NCBI GenBank assembly: GCA_946887045.1
Contig: CAMPKC010000033.1
Span: 1-50,168 of the forward strand
Source: an uncultured Sphingobacteriaceae bacterium
GTDB lineage: Bacteria; Bacteroidota; Bacteroidia; Sphingobacteriales; Sphingobacteriaceae
Reading direction: 5' to 3'
DNA: 50,168 bases
Shown here: positions 1-9,064 of the stretch, one piece after another
How the letters are laid out: each line of letters opens with the position of its first letter
How positions within the stretch are numbered: the stretch's first letter is position 1
Notes under the pieces: generated by a model
Told to the model about the DNA's origin: nothing
What the model saw: only the letters and a program-made list of their open reading frames with translations
The model's database searches: none
Position numbers and translations under genes: made by a program

Positions 1-47
1 ATAATAATGTTATTATACATATTAAATAACTCTACTTTCTCTCCATT

Positions 48-839
48 ATGGCTATATTAAAAGGCGACATTGACTTTACCGGGAGCATAGGAAATCTTTC
101 TGCTTACAAGATGCGGGGGCTTGATAAAACGATTCTTCGCTCAAAGGGAGGAGCCAGTAAGAAAAAAATCCTGAAAGCTCCTGAATTTAAGCTTACGCGA
201 CAGAACTTTACGGAGTTTAGCGGATGCGCTAAAATGGGTGGAAGTATCCGAAGATCGATGCTAGTGATGGCACCCGTTGCAGACTATAACTATACCCCTG
301 CGCTTAATGCGCTTGCGAAAATAATTCAAGGTCTTGATACCAAAGGCATGCGGGGCGAACGCGCTATCTCCTTGTCGAGTCACGGGCATCTTCTTAATGG
401 TTTTACTCTTAACAGGAACACTTCTTTAGAAAGCATCGTGAAGCACCCGATAAGCTGTGTTATCGATCGTGCTGCCGGAAAAGCTATTGTTCAATTACCT
501 GAGCTTACCCCGGGTGTTAACCTGGTGCTAAACAAAAAATATCCCCTCTTTCGTTTTATTGTGAATCTGGGCTGCGTAGGCGACAGAGTGTTTACCAGCA
601 GGGGCTATATGACCGAGGAGAAGGATACTGAAAGTGAAAGTGTGTATACCGATTGGCATCACGCAGGAGAAGCATTCCCGGGAAGAGAAATCTCTGTACA
701 GCTAAAAGATATTGCAGATCTTACCGACACTATAAGCCTGATTTTATCTGTAGGAATACAAATGGGCATACCAATTACTCCCTCGGTAGTTAACCCGGTA
801 AAGTATGCCGGTTCAGCTAAGATATTGGAGGTTGGTTGA
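48..839 (+). CDS. Hypothetical protein, 263 aa
   Basis: A complete reading frame opening with MAILKGDIDFTGSIGNLSAYKMRG. The N-terminal pattern (short glycine-rich stretch, then 'G-NLSAYK-RG', then a basic segment RSKGG-SKKK) resembles the layout of small Bacteroidota proteins of the DUF6266 type, but I cannot assign it firmly. No signal peptide or membrane segment is visible. The central part has repeated basic and hydrophobic beta-like stretches. No catalytic motif is seen. It stands alone: the next gene starts 120 bases downstream and has its own start region. The ATG fits the frame and the codon use is like that of its neighbours, so I regard it as real but of unknown function. Confidence 0.75.
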   Translation: MAILKGDIDFTGSIGNLSAYKMRGLDKTILRSKGGASKKKILKAPEFKLTRQNFTEFSGCAKMGGSIRRSMLVMAPVADYNYTPALNALAKIIQGLDTKGMRGERAISLSSHGHLLNGFTLNRNTSLESIVKHPISCVIDRAAGKAIVQLPELTPGVNLVLNKKYPLFRFIVNLGCVGDRVFTSRGYMTEEKDTESESVYTDWHHAGEAFPGREISVQLKDIADLTDTISLILSVGIQMGIPITPSVVNPVKYAGSAKILEVG

Positions 840-959
840 AGCAGATTGTGATTGCCTTAATTTAGAACCTGATCTCTTTTACAAGCCGATTCTTCTACAT
901 CTTACGCTTTTAAATTTTGCTACCCGCTTAAATTTATATTCAGGATAATTGGAGTTACT

Positions 960-2303
960 TTGTTAATATTGCCTATCAAAAAGATCCTAATAATCGATGA
1001 TGAAGAGCGACTTCGCACCTTAATTTCCAGAATTTTGGAACTGGAAGGTTATAAGGTGTTCCAGGCGAAGGACGGAAAGTCGGGATTAGCTGTTTTAGAT
1101 AAAGAAGACATTGCGGTAGTGCTGAGTGATGTCAGGTTACCTGATATCAATGGAGTTGAACTTGTAAAACATATTAAAAAGCTCAATCCGACCATAGAAG
1201 TAATTAATCTTACCGCATACGGCAACATCGCAGATGGTGTTCAGTCTATTAAAAACGGCGCCTTTGATTATATAATTAAGGGTGATGATAACGACAAAAT
1301 TATACCCTTCGTTGCTAAAGCAATGGATAAGGCCCTTTTACAGCGCAAAGTTCAACAGTTAGAGAAAAAGCTCGAGGACCGATTGGGGTTTGATTCAATC
1401 ATTGGAAAATCAATAGCCATACGAAACGCTAAAGATTTAGCTCAGAAAGTTTCTCCAACAGATACCACGGTTTTATTGCTAGGCGAAACAGGAACAGGTA
1501 AGGAAGTATTTGCCCAGGCCATTCATTATAATAGCCGACGAAAAGAACAAAACTTTGTTGCGGTTAATTGCAGTGCTTTCGGGAAAGACTTACTTGAAAG
1601 TGAACTATTCGGATACAAATCCGGAGCTTTTACTGGTGCTTTAAAAGATAAAAGAGGATTATTTGAAGAGGCTGACAACGGAACAATTTTCCTTGACGAA
1701 ATAGGTGAAATGAGTGTTAACCTCCAGGCTAAGCTTTTACGGGTTTTAGAAAATGGCTCATTTATTAAGGTTGGCGATACAAAAACTACAAGCGTTAATG
1801 TCAGGATTATTGCAGCCACAAACAGAAATTTACAGGAGGAGATTGCAAAAGGGATCTTTCGTGATGATCTTTTTTATCGCTTATCTGTGTTCACCATTCA
1901 ATTGCCGTCTCTAAAAGATCGTAAGGAAGATATTGAAGAATTAAGTAGGTATTACATTCAACAATTTGCACTGAAGTTAAACAAACCTGTGCCAAAACCC
2001 GATAAAGAGTTCCTGGAAATATTACAAAATCAGTCATGGAAGGGAAATATCAGAGAGCTGAAAAACACTATCGAGCGGGCTTTAATTCTGTGCGATTTAC
2101 CAATTCTTACACGACAGGATTTACCGTTTCAACAAGCGCCATCCCATTCTCCGGACTCCCCTGTTTACGACTTGGCCGGCATAGAGAGACAGCATATAAT
2201 TAAGGTATTAAAGCATACAGGAGGAAACAAAACTGAAACAGCACGTTTGCTTGGAATCGGACTTACTACTTTATATCGTAAGATCGACGAGTATATTATT
2301 TAA
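960..2303 (+). CDS. Sigma-54-dependent two-component response regulator (NtrC family)
   Basis: This is a phosphorylation-controlled activator of RNA polymerase-sigma54. The receiver domain (about residues 6-125) has the acidic pair IIDDEE and the phospho-acceptor D57 in VVLSDVRLPD. The AAA+ domain (about 145-380) has Walker A GETGTGKE (175-182), the sigma54-contact loop GAFTGA (222-227) and a Walker B region FLDEIGEM. The C-terminus (about 405-445) is a Fis-type helix-turn-helix with GGNKTETARLLGIG. Length of 447 aa is normal for the family. The start is TTG: a GGAG sequence lies about six bases upstream and no ATG precedes the conserved KKILIIDDE. A second TTG three codons on is possible. 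It is followed by a terminator and then by a histidine kinase on the same strand, its likely partner. Confidence 0.93.
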   Translation: MLILPIKKILIIDDEERLRTLISRILELEGYKVFQAKDGKSGLAVLDKEDIAVVLSDVRLPDINGVELVKHIKKLNPTIEVINLTAYGNIADGVQSIKNGAFDYIIKGDDNDKIIPFVAKAMDKALLQRKVQQLEKKLEDRLGFDSIIGKSIAIRNAKDLAQKVSPTDTTVLLLGETGTGKEVFAQAIHYNSRRKEQNFVAVNCSAFGKDLLESELFGYKSGAFTGALKDKRGLFEEADNGTIFLDEIGEMSVNLQAKLLRVLENGSFIKVGDTKTTSVNVRIIAATNRNLQEEIAKGIFRDDLFYRLSVFTIQLPSLKDRKEDIEELSRYYIQQFALKLNKPVPKPDKEFLEILQNQSWKGNIRELKNTIERALILCDLPILTRQDLPFQQAPSHSPDSPVYDLAGIERQHIIKVLKHTGGNKTETARLLGIGLTTLYRKIDEYII

Positions 2304-2330
2304 AATCTCCGTACCACTCCATTATGAAAA

Positions 2331-2358
2331 AAAACCCTTCCAAAATGGAAGGGTTTTT
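2331..2358 (+). terminator. Rho-independent terminator after the response regulator
   Basis: A perfect nine-base-pair stem AACCCTTCC / GGAAGGGTT with loop AAAAT is followed by a T-run. It separates transcription of the response regulator from the downstream kinase gene. Confidence 0.9.
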
Positions 2359-2438
2359 CTTTATCTAAAATAGTATATTTTCGAAAAACAAGCGATAAGT
2401 AACTGATGGTAAACAACATGCATTTTTATCCAGGTTTC

Positions 2439-2454
2439 TGGTGTAAGAATTGGT
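2439..2454 (+). promoter_or_regulatory. Candidate sigma-54 promoter for the kinase gene
   Basis: The sequence TGGTGTAAGAATTGGT matches the -24/-12 layout TGGYAC-R-N4-TTGC with the right ten-base spacing between GG elements, except that the -12 element ends GG instead of GC. It lies about 55 bases upstream of the histidine kinase start and just downstream of a gene for a sigma-54 activator. This is inference from pattern and context only. Confidence 0.3.
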
Positions 2455-2508
2455 ATGAAGAAAATAAATTGGAATATCTTGATTTTCAATTCACTTTAAT
2501 TATAGTAG

Positions 2509-4263
2509 ATGAGAATAAAAACTAAACTAAGATTTGGATTGGGATTTCTTTTTGCTTTGGTATTATTCTTTGGAGGGCTTGCTGCATTTTATTTAAATGA
2601 AATATCAAAAAGCTCGGAGGTAATTCTCAAAGACAACTTTGAAACCCTGGCATTTGCCAGGGAAATGCATAGAGTCCTTGAAGAACATGACGCGCCGCTT
2701 TCTCCAGAAGCAATTGAACATTTCGAACAGCAGTTGCAAAAGCAGTCTAATAACATTACCGAACCGGGGGAAAAGAATCTGACTCAGCAAATCAGAAAGG
2801 ATTTTAATGTCATAAAAATTAATCCAACCCGTATTTCCTCCAATAATCAGATTATAAAGAACATACATCGAAACATCCGGAGGATTGAAGAAATAAACAT
2901 GCAAGCCATAGTAAGGAAAAATGATAAGGCTCGCGCCTCTGTCAAAGAAGCCACTATATACATCGGTTTATTGGGCACGTTTAGCTTCCTGATCATTTTT
3001 AGTTTCATCGTTAATTTCCCGGGATTTATTGCCAATCCTTTAATTGAGCTTACAGAAGGAATTAAAGAGATCAGCAGAAAGAATTATCAAAAAAGACTTG
3101 ACTTTCCTGCTTACAACGAATTTGGTGAATTGGCTGCGGCGTTTAATCAAATGGCTGCAAGGCTAAATGAATGGGAAAACAGTAACCTGTCAATGATTAT
3201 CTCTGAAAAGCTTAGGATAGAAACGATTATTGAGCAAATGCAGGATGCCATAATAGGGTTGAATAAAGAACAGGAAATTATTTTTATTAACCCTGTGGCT
3301 GAGAAGTTACTGGGCATTAGACAAGAAAAGGTTAAAGGTATTAGCGCCTTAGGCTTAGCTGAAAAGAATGATCTCCTAAAGAACTTATTAGCAAGTAAGC
3401 AAAGTGAAAAGCCTATTAAAATTTATTCTGAGGGCAAAGAGTCCTATTTTCAATTAGAGAGCCATGAAATTGTAGTTCCGCATTATTATAATAAGAACGA
3501 AGATATACCACTGATTAAAACCGGGGAGCCCGCTGGAGAGGTATATATTTTAAGAAACATTACCAGATTCAGAGAACTTGATGAAGCGAAAACAAACTTT
3601 ATCGCTACCATATCTCATGAGTTGAAAACGCCGATAGCTTCGATTCAAATGAGTTTAAAACTACTCAGTGATAATCGGATCGGAACTATTAATCAGGAAC
3701 AACTGGCTTTAATCAATCATATAAAAGATGATAGCGTTCGTCTTTTAAAAATCACAAGCGAGCTTCTGGATCTAGCACAGGTAGAAACCGGCAATATTCA
3801 GTTGAACTTTATTGCTACTGCCCCTGAACAAATCGTCGATTACGCAATTAATGCAGTGAAGTTTCAGGCGGATCAAAAGCATATCGAGCTGCAGGTCCTT
3901 TCTGCTCCTAGCCTTCCCATGATTCAGGCTGATGTAGAGAAAACAGCCTGGGTCTTGGTTAATTTCCTTTCTAATGCGCTAAGATATAGTCCGGAAAAAT
4001 CGAAAGTTCTCATAAAGGTAACATCTGTCGGAAACATGGTTGAATTTTCCGTAAAAGACTATGGTAAGGGAATTGAAGAGCAATATCAACAGAAAATATT
4101 CGACAGATATTTCCAGGTTCCAACAACTGATAAGAAAAAATCAGGTACCGGTCTTGGACTCGCTATTTCTAAAGATTTTATTGAGGCCCAAAAAGGTGAA
4201 ATCTTTGTAGAAAGCGAAATCGGTGCTGGAAGCAGGTTCGGCTTTAAACTACCTACGGCTTAA
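2509..4263 (+). CDS. HAMP/PAS sensor histidine kinase
   Basis: Inner-membrane sensor kinase, 584 aa. Residues about 8-28 form a first membrane segment, followed by a short periplasmic part of about 115 residues rich in charged helices, and a second membrane segment about 150-172 (GLLGTFSFLIIFSFIVNF). A HAMP linker (PLIELTEGIKEISRKNYQKR), a PAS-like domain (about 235-350), and a HisKA domain with the phospho-acceptor H370 in ATISHELKTPIAS follow. The HATPase region shows VKDYGKGIEE and GTGLGLAIS. The HAMP-PAS-HisKA order resembles KinB/PhoR-type kinases. It lies between a sigma-54 response regulator and kup, so a role in sensing ion or envelope state, with that regulator as partner, is a fair inference. 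The input signal is unknown. Confidence 0.93.
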   Translation: MRIKTKLRFGLGFLFALVLFFGGLAAFYLNEISKSSEVILKDNFETLAFAREMHRVLEEHDAPLSPEAIEHFEQQLQKQSNNITEPGEKNLTQQIRKDFNVIKINPTRISSNNQIIKNIHRNIRRIEEINMQAIVRKNDKARASVKEATIYIGLLGTFSFLIIFSFIVNFPGFIANPLIELTEGIKEISRKNYQKRLDFPAYNEFGELAAAFNQMAARLNEWENSNLSMIISEKLRIETIIEQMQDAIIGLNKEQEIIFINPVAEKLLGIRQEKVKGISALGLAEKNDLLKNLLASKQSEKPIKIYSEGKESYFQLESHEIVVPHYYNKNEDIPLIKTGEPAGEVYILRNITRFRELDEAKTNFIATISHELKTPIASIQMSLKLLSDNRIGTINQEQLALINHIKDDSVRLLKITSELLDLAQVETGNIQLNFIATAPEQIVDYAINAVKFQADQKHIELQVLSAPSLPMIQADVEKTAWVLVNFLSNALRYSPEKSKVLIKVTSVGNMVEFSVKDYGKGIEEQYQQKIFDRYFQVPTTDKKKSGTGLGLAISKDFIEAQKGEIFVESEIGAGSRFGFKLPTA

Positions 4264-4446
4264 AATGAGCAGACTGTTCGGGTATTAATAACTAAGCACC
4301 GTGAAATTTTAAATGAAGTTCCAAATTTTATCCCACCAGTATTACTCAAGTTAATCATTGCTATGGTACAGGTTAGTTTATAGCAAGATATTTTTTAAGA
4401 AAAGCAAAACAACTAATAACAAAAAGAACCCAATTTTCAGAATTAA

Positions 4447-6381
4447 ATGTCAGCACATAAAAATTTACACAAGCTTTCAGGAGCAGGTTTATTAATAAGC
4501 TTAGGAATTATCTATGGAGATATCGGCACCTCTCCCTTGTATGTTTTCAAAGCTATTATAGGAGATCAAACTATTACCTCCGATCTAATATTAGGAGGCC
4601 TTTCCTGCATTTTTTGGACGCTAACCCTTCAAACTACCATTAAATATGTATTAATCACTCTTCAGGCAGATAATAAAGGCGAGGGAGGGATTTTTTCGTT
4701 GTATTCCTTAGTTAAGCGAAAAGCTAAATGGCTCGTTATACCAGCGATGATTGGCGGAGCTGCATTGCTTGCAGATGGAATTATCACGCCACCAATTACG
4801 GTATCCGCAGCGATTGAAGGCTTAAGTATCCGGTATCCGGGTCTCCCGACAATTCCTATTGTTATAGCTATTCTCACAGGCTTGTTTATCATCCAGCAAT
4901 TCGGGACCTCGTTAGTTGGAAAGACATTTGGCCCTGTTATGATGATCTGGTTCACCATGCTTGCTGTCCTTGGCTTATCCTATATAATTCCGTTCCCTGA
5001 AATATTAAAGGCTGTTAATCCGTATTATGGCTATTACCTTTTATCAACCAATCCCAATGCGTTCTTTATTTTAGGCGGAGTTTTTCTATGTACCACAGGT
5101 GCAGAAGCTCTGTATTCTGATTTGGGACATTGCGGAAGATCTAACATCAGGATAAGCTGGATATATGTAAAAACCTGTCTTCTACTAAATTACTTCGGTC
5201 AGGGGGCGTGGCTATGGCAACATAGAGGCTCAGGATTAGGAAGTAATAATCCTTTTTATCACTTAATGCCCGAGTGGTTCCTTATTTATGGAATTGGAAT
5301 AGCAACACTTGCAGCAATTATTGCGAGCCAGGCCATGATCTCAGGATCCTTTACCTTAATCTCGGAAGCTGTCCGGCTAAATTTATGGCCAAAGGTTAGA
5401 ATTAATTATCCAACAATACAACGCGGCCAGTTATATGTACCTTCGATGAACTGGATATTATGGACGGGCTGTATTATAGTCGTATTGATATTTCAGGAAT
5501 CGACAAACATGGAAGCTGCCTACGGTTTGTCTATCACTGTTACCATGTTGATGACTACGATTTTAGTATCAGCCTTTCTACTCAGAAAAAAGGTGCCAAT
5601 GTATTTGATCGTTATCTTTTTAACAATCTATGGTATTATTGAGATCACTTTTCTCTCTGGTAACATCACTAAAATTTTTCATGGAGGTTGGTTTACTTTG
5701 GTAGTGGGGACTATTCTTTTCTCGATCATGTGGGCATGGTCCAGGGCCAGAAGGATCAGAAACAGGTACACAAAGTTTGTTGAGATTAAAGATTACTTTC
5801 CTATAATCAAGGAATTGAGTGAAGACACCTCGGTTCCAAAATATGCTTCACAACTGGTATATCTTACGAGCGCCAATTTTAAGTCAGAAATCGAGTCTAA
5901 AATCATGTATTCAATTCTGCAAAAGCAGCCGAAAAGAGCAGATGTTTACTGGCTGGTACATGTGGATGTGATGGATGAACCCTATACAAGAGAGTATAAA
6001 GTAGATTTTCTTATTCCTGGAAAACTAATTCGTTTAGATTTTAAATTGGGATTTAAGGTAGAGCAGCAAATTAATTTGCTATTCCGTATGGCTGTCGAAG
6101 ACTTAGTTAAAAATGGAGAGATCGATATAACAAGCCGCTATCAATCCTTAAATGCGCATAAGATTGTAGGTGATTTCAGATTCGTGGTTTTGGAAAAGGT
6201 TTTTTCCATGAAAAATATTCTCAATTTTTCTGATCGTGTAGTAATCGATTATCACAGTATTTTAAAGCATTTTAGCTTGTCTGATGAAAAGAGCTTTGGT
6301 CTTGATCTTAGTTTTGTGACGATAGAAAGAGTGCCTTTAATTGTGGATATCCCGCGTAAATTTGAGTTGAAAAGGTTATGA
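4447..6381 (+). CDS. kup: KUP/HAK/KT family potassium transporter
   Basis: Proton-coupled potassium uptake protein of the inner membrane, 644 aa, the usual length for Kup. The family signature YGDIGTSPLYVFKA is at about residues 22-35. About twelve hydrophobic segments follow to about residue 435, including GGIFSLYSLVKRKAKW and the LLADGIITPPITVSAAIEG region typical of Kup. The C-terminal 200 residues are cytoplasmic and soluble. It is preceded by the kinase and sigma-54 regulator genes on the same strand, with a 183-base gap in which I see no convincing promoter. Regulation of potassium uptake by that two-component pair is suggested by position only. Confidence 0.95.
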   Translation: MSAHKNLHKLSGAGLLISLGIIYGDIGTSPLYVFKAIIGDQTITSDLILGGLSCIFWTLTLQTTIKYVLITLQADNKGEGGIFSLYSLVKRKAKWLVIPAMIGGAALLADGIITPPITVSAAIEGLSIRYPGLPTIPIVIAILTGLFIIQQFGTSLVGKTFGPVMMIWFTMLAVLGLSYIIPFPEILKAVNPYYGYYLLSTNPNAFFILGGVFLCTTGAEALYSDLGHCGRSNIRISWIYVKTCLLLNYFGQGAWLWQHRGSGLGSNNPFYHLMPEWFLIYGIGIATLAAIIASQAMISGSFTLISEAVRLNLWPKVRINYPTIQRGQLYVPSMNWILWTGCIIVVLIFQESTNMEAAYGLSITVTMLMTTILVSAFLLRKKVPMYLIVIFLTIYGIIEITFLSGNITKIFHGGWFTLVVGTILFSIMWAWSRARRIRNRYTKFVEIKDYFPIIKELSEDTSVPKYASQLVYLTSANFKSEIESKIMYSILQKQPKRADVYWLVHVDVMDEPYTREYKVDFLIPGKLIRLDFKLGFKVEQQINLLFRMAVEDLVKNGEIDITSRYQSLNAHKIVGDFRFVVLEKVFSMKNILNFSDRVVIDYHSILKHFSLSDEKSFGLDLSFVTIERVPLIVDIPRKFELKRL

Positions 6382-6474
6382 GATAAAAACAATAGTTTGG
6401 TCGACTACATGCTAGGATGAAAACAGTTGATTGTGCTTTGTGGAAAATGATTTCTAAGAAAGAGATTAGAGTAT

Positions 6475-6509
6475 AACATTTGCTTCGGTAAAACACCGAT
6501 GCAAATGTT
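6475..6509. other. Strong hairpin downstream of kup
   Basis: A nine-base stem AACATTTGC / GCAAATGTT continues, after one mismatch, with TCGGT / ACCGA around a five-base loop. No T-run follows on either strand. It may help end or stabilise the kup transcript. The remaining bases between kup and the tRNA contain no gene I can support. Confidence 0.5.
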
Positions 6510-6596
6510 CAAAGACAGCCTAGGGCCTGTTTCATTCCCAAAGATGCACAATAACTTAACGAAAATGACAGAAAGTGTTGTACCTATATTGTATCC

Positions 6597-6632
6597 AAAA
6601 AAATAGGCTTTTAGAATTTAATCTAAAAGCCT
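6597..6632 (-). terminator. Rho-independent terminator of the tRNA-Ala transcript
   Basis: On the minus strand an eleven-base-pair stem (AGGCTTTTAGA / TCTAAAAGCCT, six-base loop) is followed by TATTTTTTT, directly downstream of the tRNA gene. Confidence 0.85.
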
Positions 6633-6642
6633 GAAATCAGCG

Positions 6643-6717
<75 letters not shown>

Positions 6718-6931
6718 TTGAGGGCGTAAAAGTAGCAAAAAGAGACTAAGGTGCAAATAATAGTTGTAAATAAGCTTTAAACGTAGGTTTTTGCACTATA
6801 AAATACCCTAAGAGACTTTAGATGTTTTGCTTGAGAATTAACCCAATACTTCAAATTCTTGATTTTGCACGTAAAACGCACGTAAAAAATGCTGCCTGAC
6901 CGCAACTAAAATCCATGTGGCATCAGTAAAA

Positions 6932-7003
6932 TTCATCATCTACGATGTTGTTCTATTGGAAAGAACGCTCAATGTTAAAGAATTACATGTTATTCTCAAA
7001 GCT
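6932..7003 (+). repeat. Degenerate direct repeat, copy 1
   Basis: This shares two blocks with positions 7562-7628: TTCATCATCTRCGATGT at the left end, and an exact 25-base block at 6979-7003 that recurs at 7604-7628. The middle differs and is five bases longer here. The copies are direct, about 630 bases apart, and lie in the gene-poor stretch after the tRNA. No function is recognised. Confidence 0.7.
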
Positions 7004-7111
7004 ATGGTTAGCCACCCAGCGCTTTTCTGATTTAAAGAATTATTTTACAATTGACACAGTTAGTTTAACGAAATCTCGTGAAACTGCTCCCGATCTATTT
7101 GGAAGCAAAGA

Positions 7112-7131
7112 GAGCCTCTTTTAGGAGGCTC
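7112..7131 (-). terminator. Hairpin, possible weak terminator
   Basis: Seven-base-pair stem GAGCCTC / GAGGCTC with a six-base loop. On the minus strand it is followed by TCTTTGCTT, a poor T-tract. It lies just downstream of the possible small gene at 7157-7318. Confidence 0.4.
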
Positions 7132-7156
7132 GTTGATAGGTAGATGTAATATATGG

Positions 7157-7318
7157 TCAGGCGGTGAAACCAGTAAAGTTGGTATTATATGCCTGATTGT
7201 TGCGTATAAATTGCATTCTGGTGGCTTTAAAAGCATTTATATCTTTCTCTATAATAGCCTTAAGCAAGTTTTGAGTCGTATTTAGTGCTGGCGTAACTTT
7301 AAGGTTGAATACTTTCAT
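7157..7318 (-). CDS. Possible small protein, 53 aa
   Basis: A short minus-strand frame starting MKVFNLKVTPALNTTQNLLK and ending in a TGA. An AGG lies close upstream of the ATG (TATAGGTACATG) and a hairpin lies just past the stop. The composition (amphipathic, Asn/Thr/Lys rich) is protein-like, but the frame is short and in an otherwise non-coding stretch between two degenerate direct repeats. No family is recognised. The rest of 6717-7687 holds only those repeats, and I see no other gene in it. Confidence 0.3.
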   Translation of the reverse strand: MKVFNLKVTPALNTTQNLLKAIIEKDINAFKATRMQFIRNNQAYNTNFTGFTA

Positions 7319-7561
7319 GTACCTATACATACACTAAATATGCCAGAACATATCTAAATCAAGTAGATTCGATTATAATACACTGCAAACCAAACAATTA
7401 TGCCTACATTGAATAAGACTTCGCTAAAATATAAGACTTTTATGATTGAGTGGAAATTAAGACAAACGACCGGGAAACGTCTCTTTCCATGAACTAATTC
7501 CAATGTTTATAGCAGTGAAATATCTGAGAGATTTTGCACTAACTAAAGTGCATCTATATAT

Positions 7562-7628
7562 TTCATCATCTGCGATGTCTCTTGAAAAGAAGATTAATGA
7601 TACAGAATTACATGTTATTCTCAAAGCT
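7562..7628 (+). repeat. Degenerate direct repeat, copy 2
   Basis: Second copy of the repeat described at 6932-7003, with the same 25-base exact block at its right end (7604-7628). Reading frames through the two copies are not conserved, so this is more likely a non-coding or decayed element than a repeated protein segment. Confidence 0.7.
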
Positions 7629-7687
7629 TTGTAAATAATCTACTTTGCAGCGTATGAAACAAGTGGATAAATACCATTATAGTTACA

Positions 7688-7888
7688 TTAAACTGCAAGT
7701 TTATCTGATTCTATTTCAGGAATAGGCATCCAACATAACACGTTAACTAAACGCAGTCCATCATAACTTCTGAAAAAACAAGCTGGCCCCTTGAAATAAT
7801 ACCCAACTGCGATTCCTTCATCCTCGTCATATACAAGAACTTCTTTCATTTCATTGGGTAAACCATTTTCCGCTAATCTCCATTGCAT
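7688..7888 (-). CDS. DUF551-like small protein, 66 aa
   Basis: The protein MQWRLAENGLPNEMKEVLVY... has the pattern of DUF551, a small domain common in phage and mobile-element genes. It has an N-terminal W followed by 'LP', a VLVYDEDEG core, an aromatic FKGPACFF segment, and a closing 'CWMPIPE' (family pattern W-x-P-L-P). The whole protein is the domain. Function is unknown in the family. It sits alone in the accessory stretch, with 235 bases to the next gene and nothing recognisable between. Confidence 0.65.
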   Translation of the reverse strand: MQWRLAENGLPNEMKEVLVYDEDEGIAVGYYFKGPACFFRSYDGLRLVNVLCWMPIPEIESDKLAV

Positions 7889-8123
7889 ACTGTAATTACG
7901 TAGTTATGACAAAAACGGTTGTTTGAGTAGCAAAAAATTTCAGAACTATAGCAAGCCTTCATTCTCCGCAATTAAGATATTCTGCCAACAGGGCTCAAGC
8001 AGTCCCATGGTTTTAAAAGGTTTAATGTTCATAATCTTATTTAAACCTGGTCACAAATAACCTCAACAAAGAACTCACCTAAACAATATAGCAATACTTT
8101 GAATCGCCATCTCGTCTAATGCA

Positions 8124-8435
8124 TTATTCCCTAAACTTCTCTAATTGTCCATATAAATCAATATCCCTTGTCATGATAATCCTATATACGCAAGTTAGAA
8201 TTATCTCGCTCATATCATCTGGCTCGGTTACTCCTTGAATAATAAACCAGGCCGCTAATGAACTATCCTCCTTCCATAATCCTAACTCATTTCTAAGATC
8301 CATTCCCAGGCTAAAAGCAGAGCCAACCGTAAACTGTTCCTCTGTCATATTCATAAGATCTAATTGGTCTCCAGTAGGTATTCTTTTTAGAATGGATTGT
8401 ATTGCGTTGTTAAGCAAAATTGGTATTGTCATCAT
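8124..8435 (-). CDS. DUF6794-like protein, 103 aa
   Basis: The central and C-terminal part (GMDLRNELGLWKEDSSLAAW, then GVTEPDDMSEIILT) resembles the conserved core of DUF6794-type proteins: 'G..iRn..gLW...s.L', then 'g...pDdMS.iIl'. These are small proteins often found singly in accessory regions. No signal peptide is present. The start codon overlaps the stop of the upstream gene by four bases (ATGA), so the two are translationally coupled. A second Met follows directly and could be the true start. Function is unknown. Confidence 0.6.
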   Translation of the reverse strand: MMTIPILLNNAIQSILKRIPTGDQLDLMNMTEEQFTVGSAFSLGMDLRNELGLWKEDSSLAAWFIIQGVTEPDDMSEIILTCVYRIIMTRDIDLYGQLEKFRE

Positions 8436-8632
8436 TTCGACGGTTCTCTGATAGCATTAACAAACTCTATCAGGCGAACATAAGCCGGAGACTTAATACC
8501 AAACGCTCTAATCTGCAATAATTGTGAATCAACAAACTTTGGCACATCTACTATTTTAACCGATGAATGAAGGTAAAACTCCTGTGGTAGATCTTTATCT
8601 TTAAAATAGTCTTCTAACTCCTGAATGGTCAT
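8432..8632 (-). CDS. DUF6965-like small protein, 66 aa
   Basis: I start this at the internal ATG giving MTIQELEDYFKDKDLPQEFY. The 28 residues that a longer frame would add look unlike protein, while the motif begins at this Met. The pattern 'eLe.YF....LP.e..L.....i.DvpkFV.s.L' matches DUF6965-type small proteins of Bacteroidota. It overlaps the following gene by four bases (ATGA), so the two form an operon. Function is unknown. The pair looks like a small accessory or neighbouring-immunity type unit, but no toxin gene is seen nearby. Confidence 0.55.
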   Translation of the reverse strand: MTIQELEDYFKDKDLPQEFYLHSSVKIVDVPKFVDSQLLQIRAFGIKSPAYVRLIEFVNAIREPSK

Positions 8633-9011
8633 TCGCGAAAGTAAACAATTTGAATAATGGATACTCATTCGCGCTGCAAACAATAGGACTCGCGTTGAAG
8701 TTTTCAAAAAATGCATTACCTATCAGCGTAAACAGGTCATTGTTCGAAGACAAGTTTTTTTTGGATTATATAAGGATGCCATTGATCAATGAAAAGCCGG
8801 AACCCCATCTTAAGTCTCAAACCTTAAATTATCTCAAGGTTCTGAAGCTTTTGTACAATGATTATAAGCAAACAAGCAGTCTTCAAAAGCACAGTTCATC
8901 AAAGATTTCGCGAGGTCTATAGCGACGAGAAACCAATCATTACATGATATGGAGTCGACAATATTTCATTTATAGCTTAGATACATCGTAATAATTAGCT
9001 GTTGTTCATTC

Positions 9012-9063
9012 GCACATTTTCTTTTAGGGTCTCTAAGTAAACAAATCAGGTAAGAAAATGTGC
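9012..9063 (-). terminator. Twelve-base inverted repeat after the PAS kinase gene
   Basis: GCACATTTTCTT at 9012-9023 and AAGAAAATGTGC at 9052-9063 are perfectly complementary, separated by 28 bases. It lies just downstream of the kinase stop on the minus strand. The long loop and lack of a T-run make termination uncertain. Its right arm is also part of a direct repeat found upstream of the same gene. Confidence 0.4.
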
Positions 9064-9064
9064 A
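9038..9064 (+). repeat. Direct repeat bracketing the PAS kinase, downstream copy
   Basis: TAAACAAATCAGG followed by TAAGAAAATGTGCA matches 11901-11926 except for one extra base. The two copies lie immediately outside the two ends of the kinase gene, 2.86 kb apart, in the same orientation. Confidence 0.7.

Noticed and set aside
4361..4382. Sigma-54 promoter for kup (TGGTACAGGTTAG)
   Set aside because: The -24 part is good but the -12 TTGC element is absent at the right distance.
8650..8922. Plus-strand frame of 90 codons
   Set aside because: No domain, and it covers the start region of the minus-strand DUF6965-like gene. Possible, but not supported.
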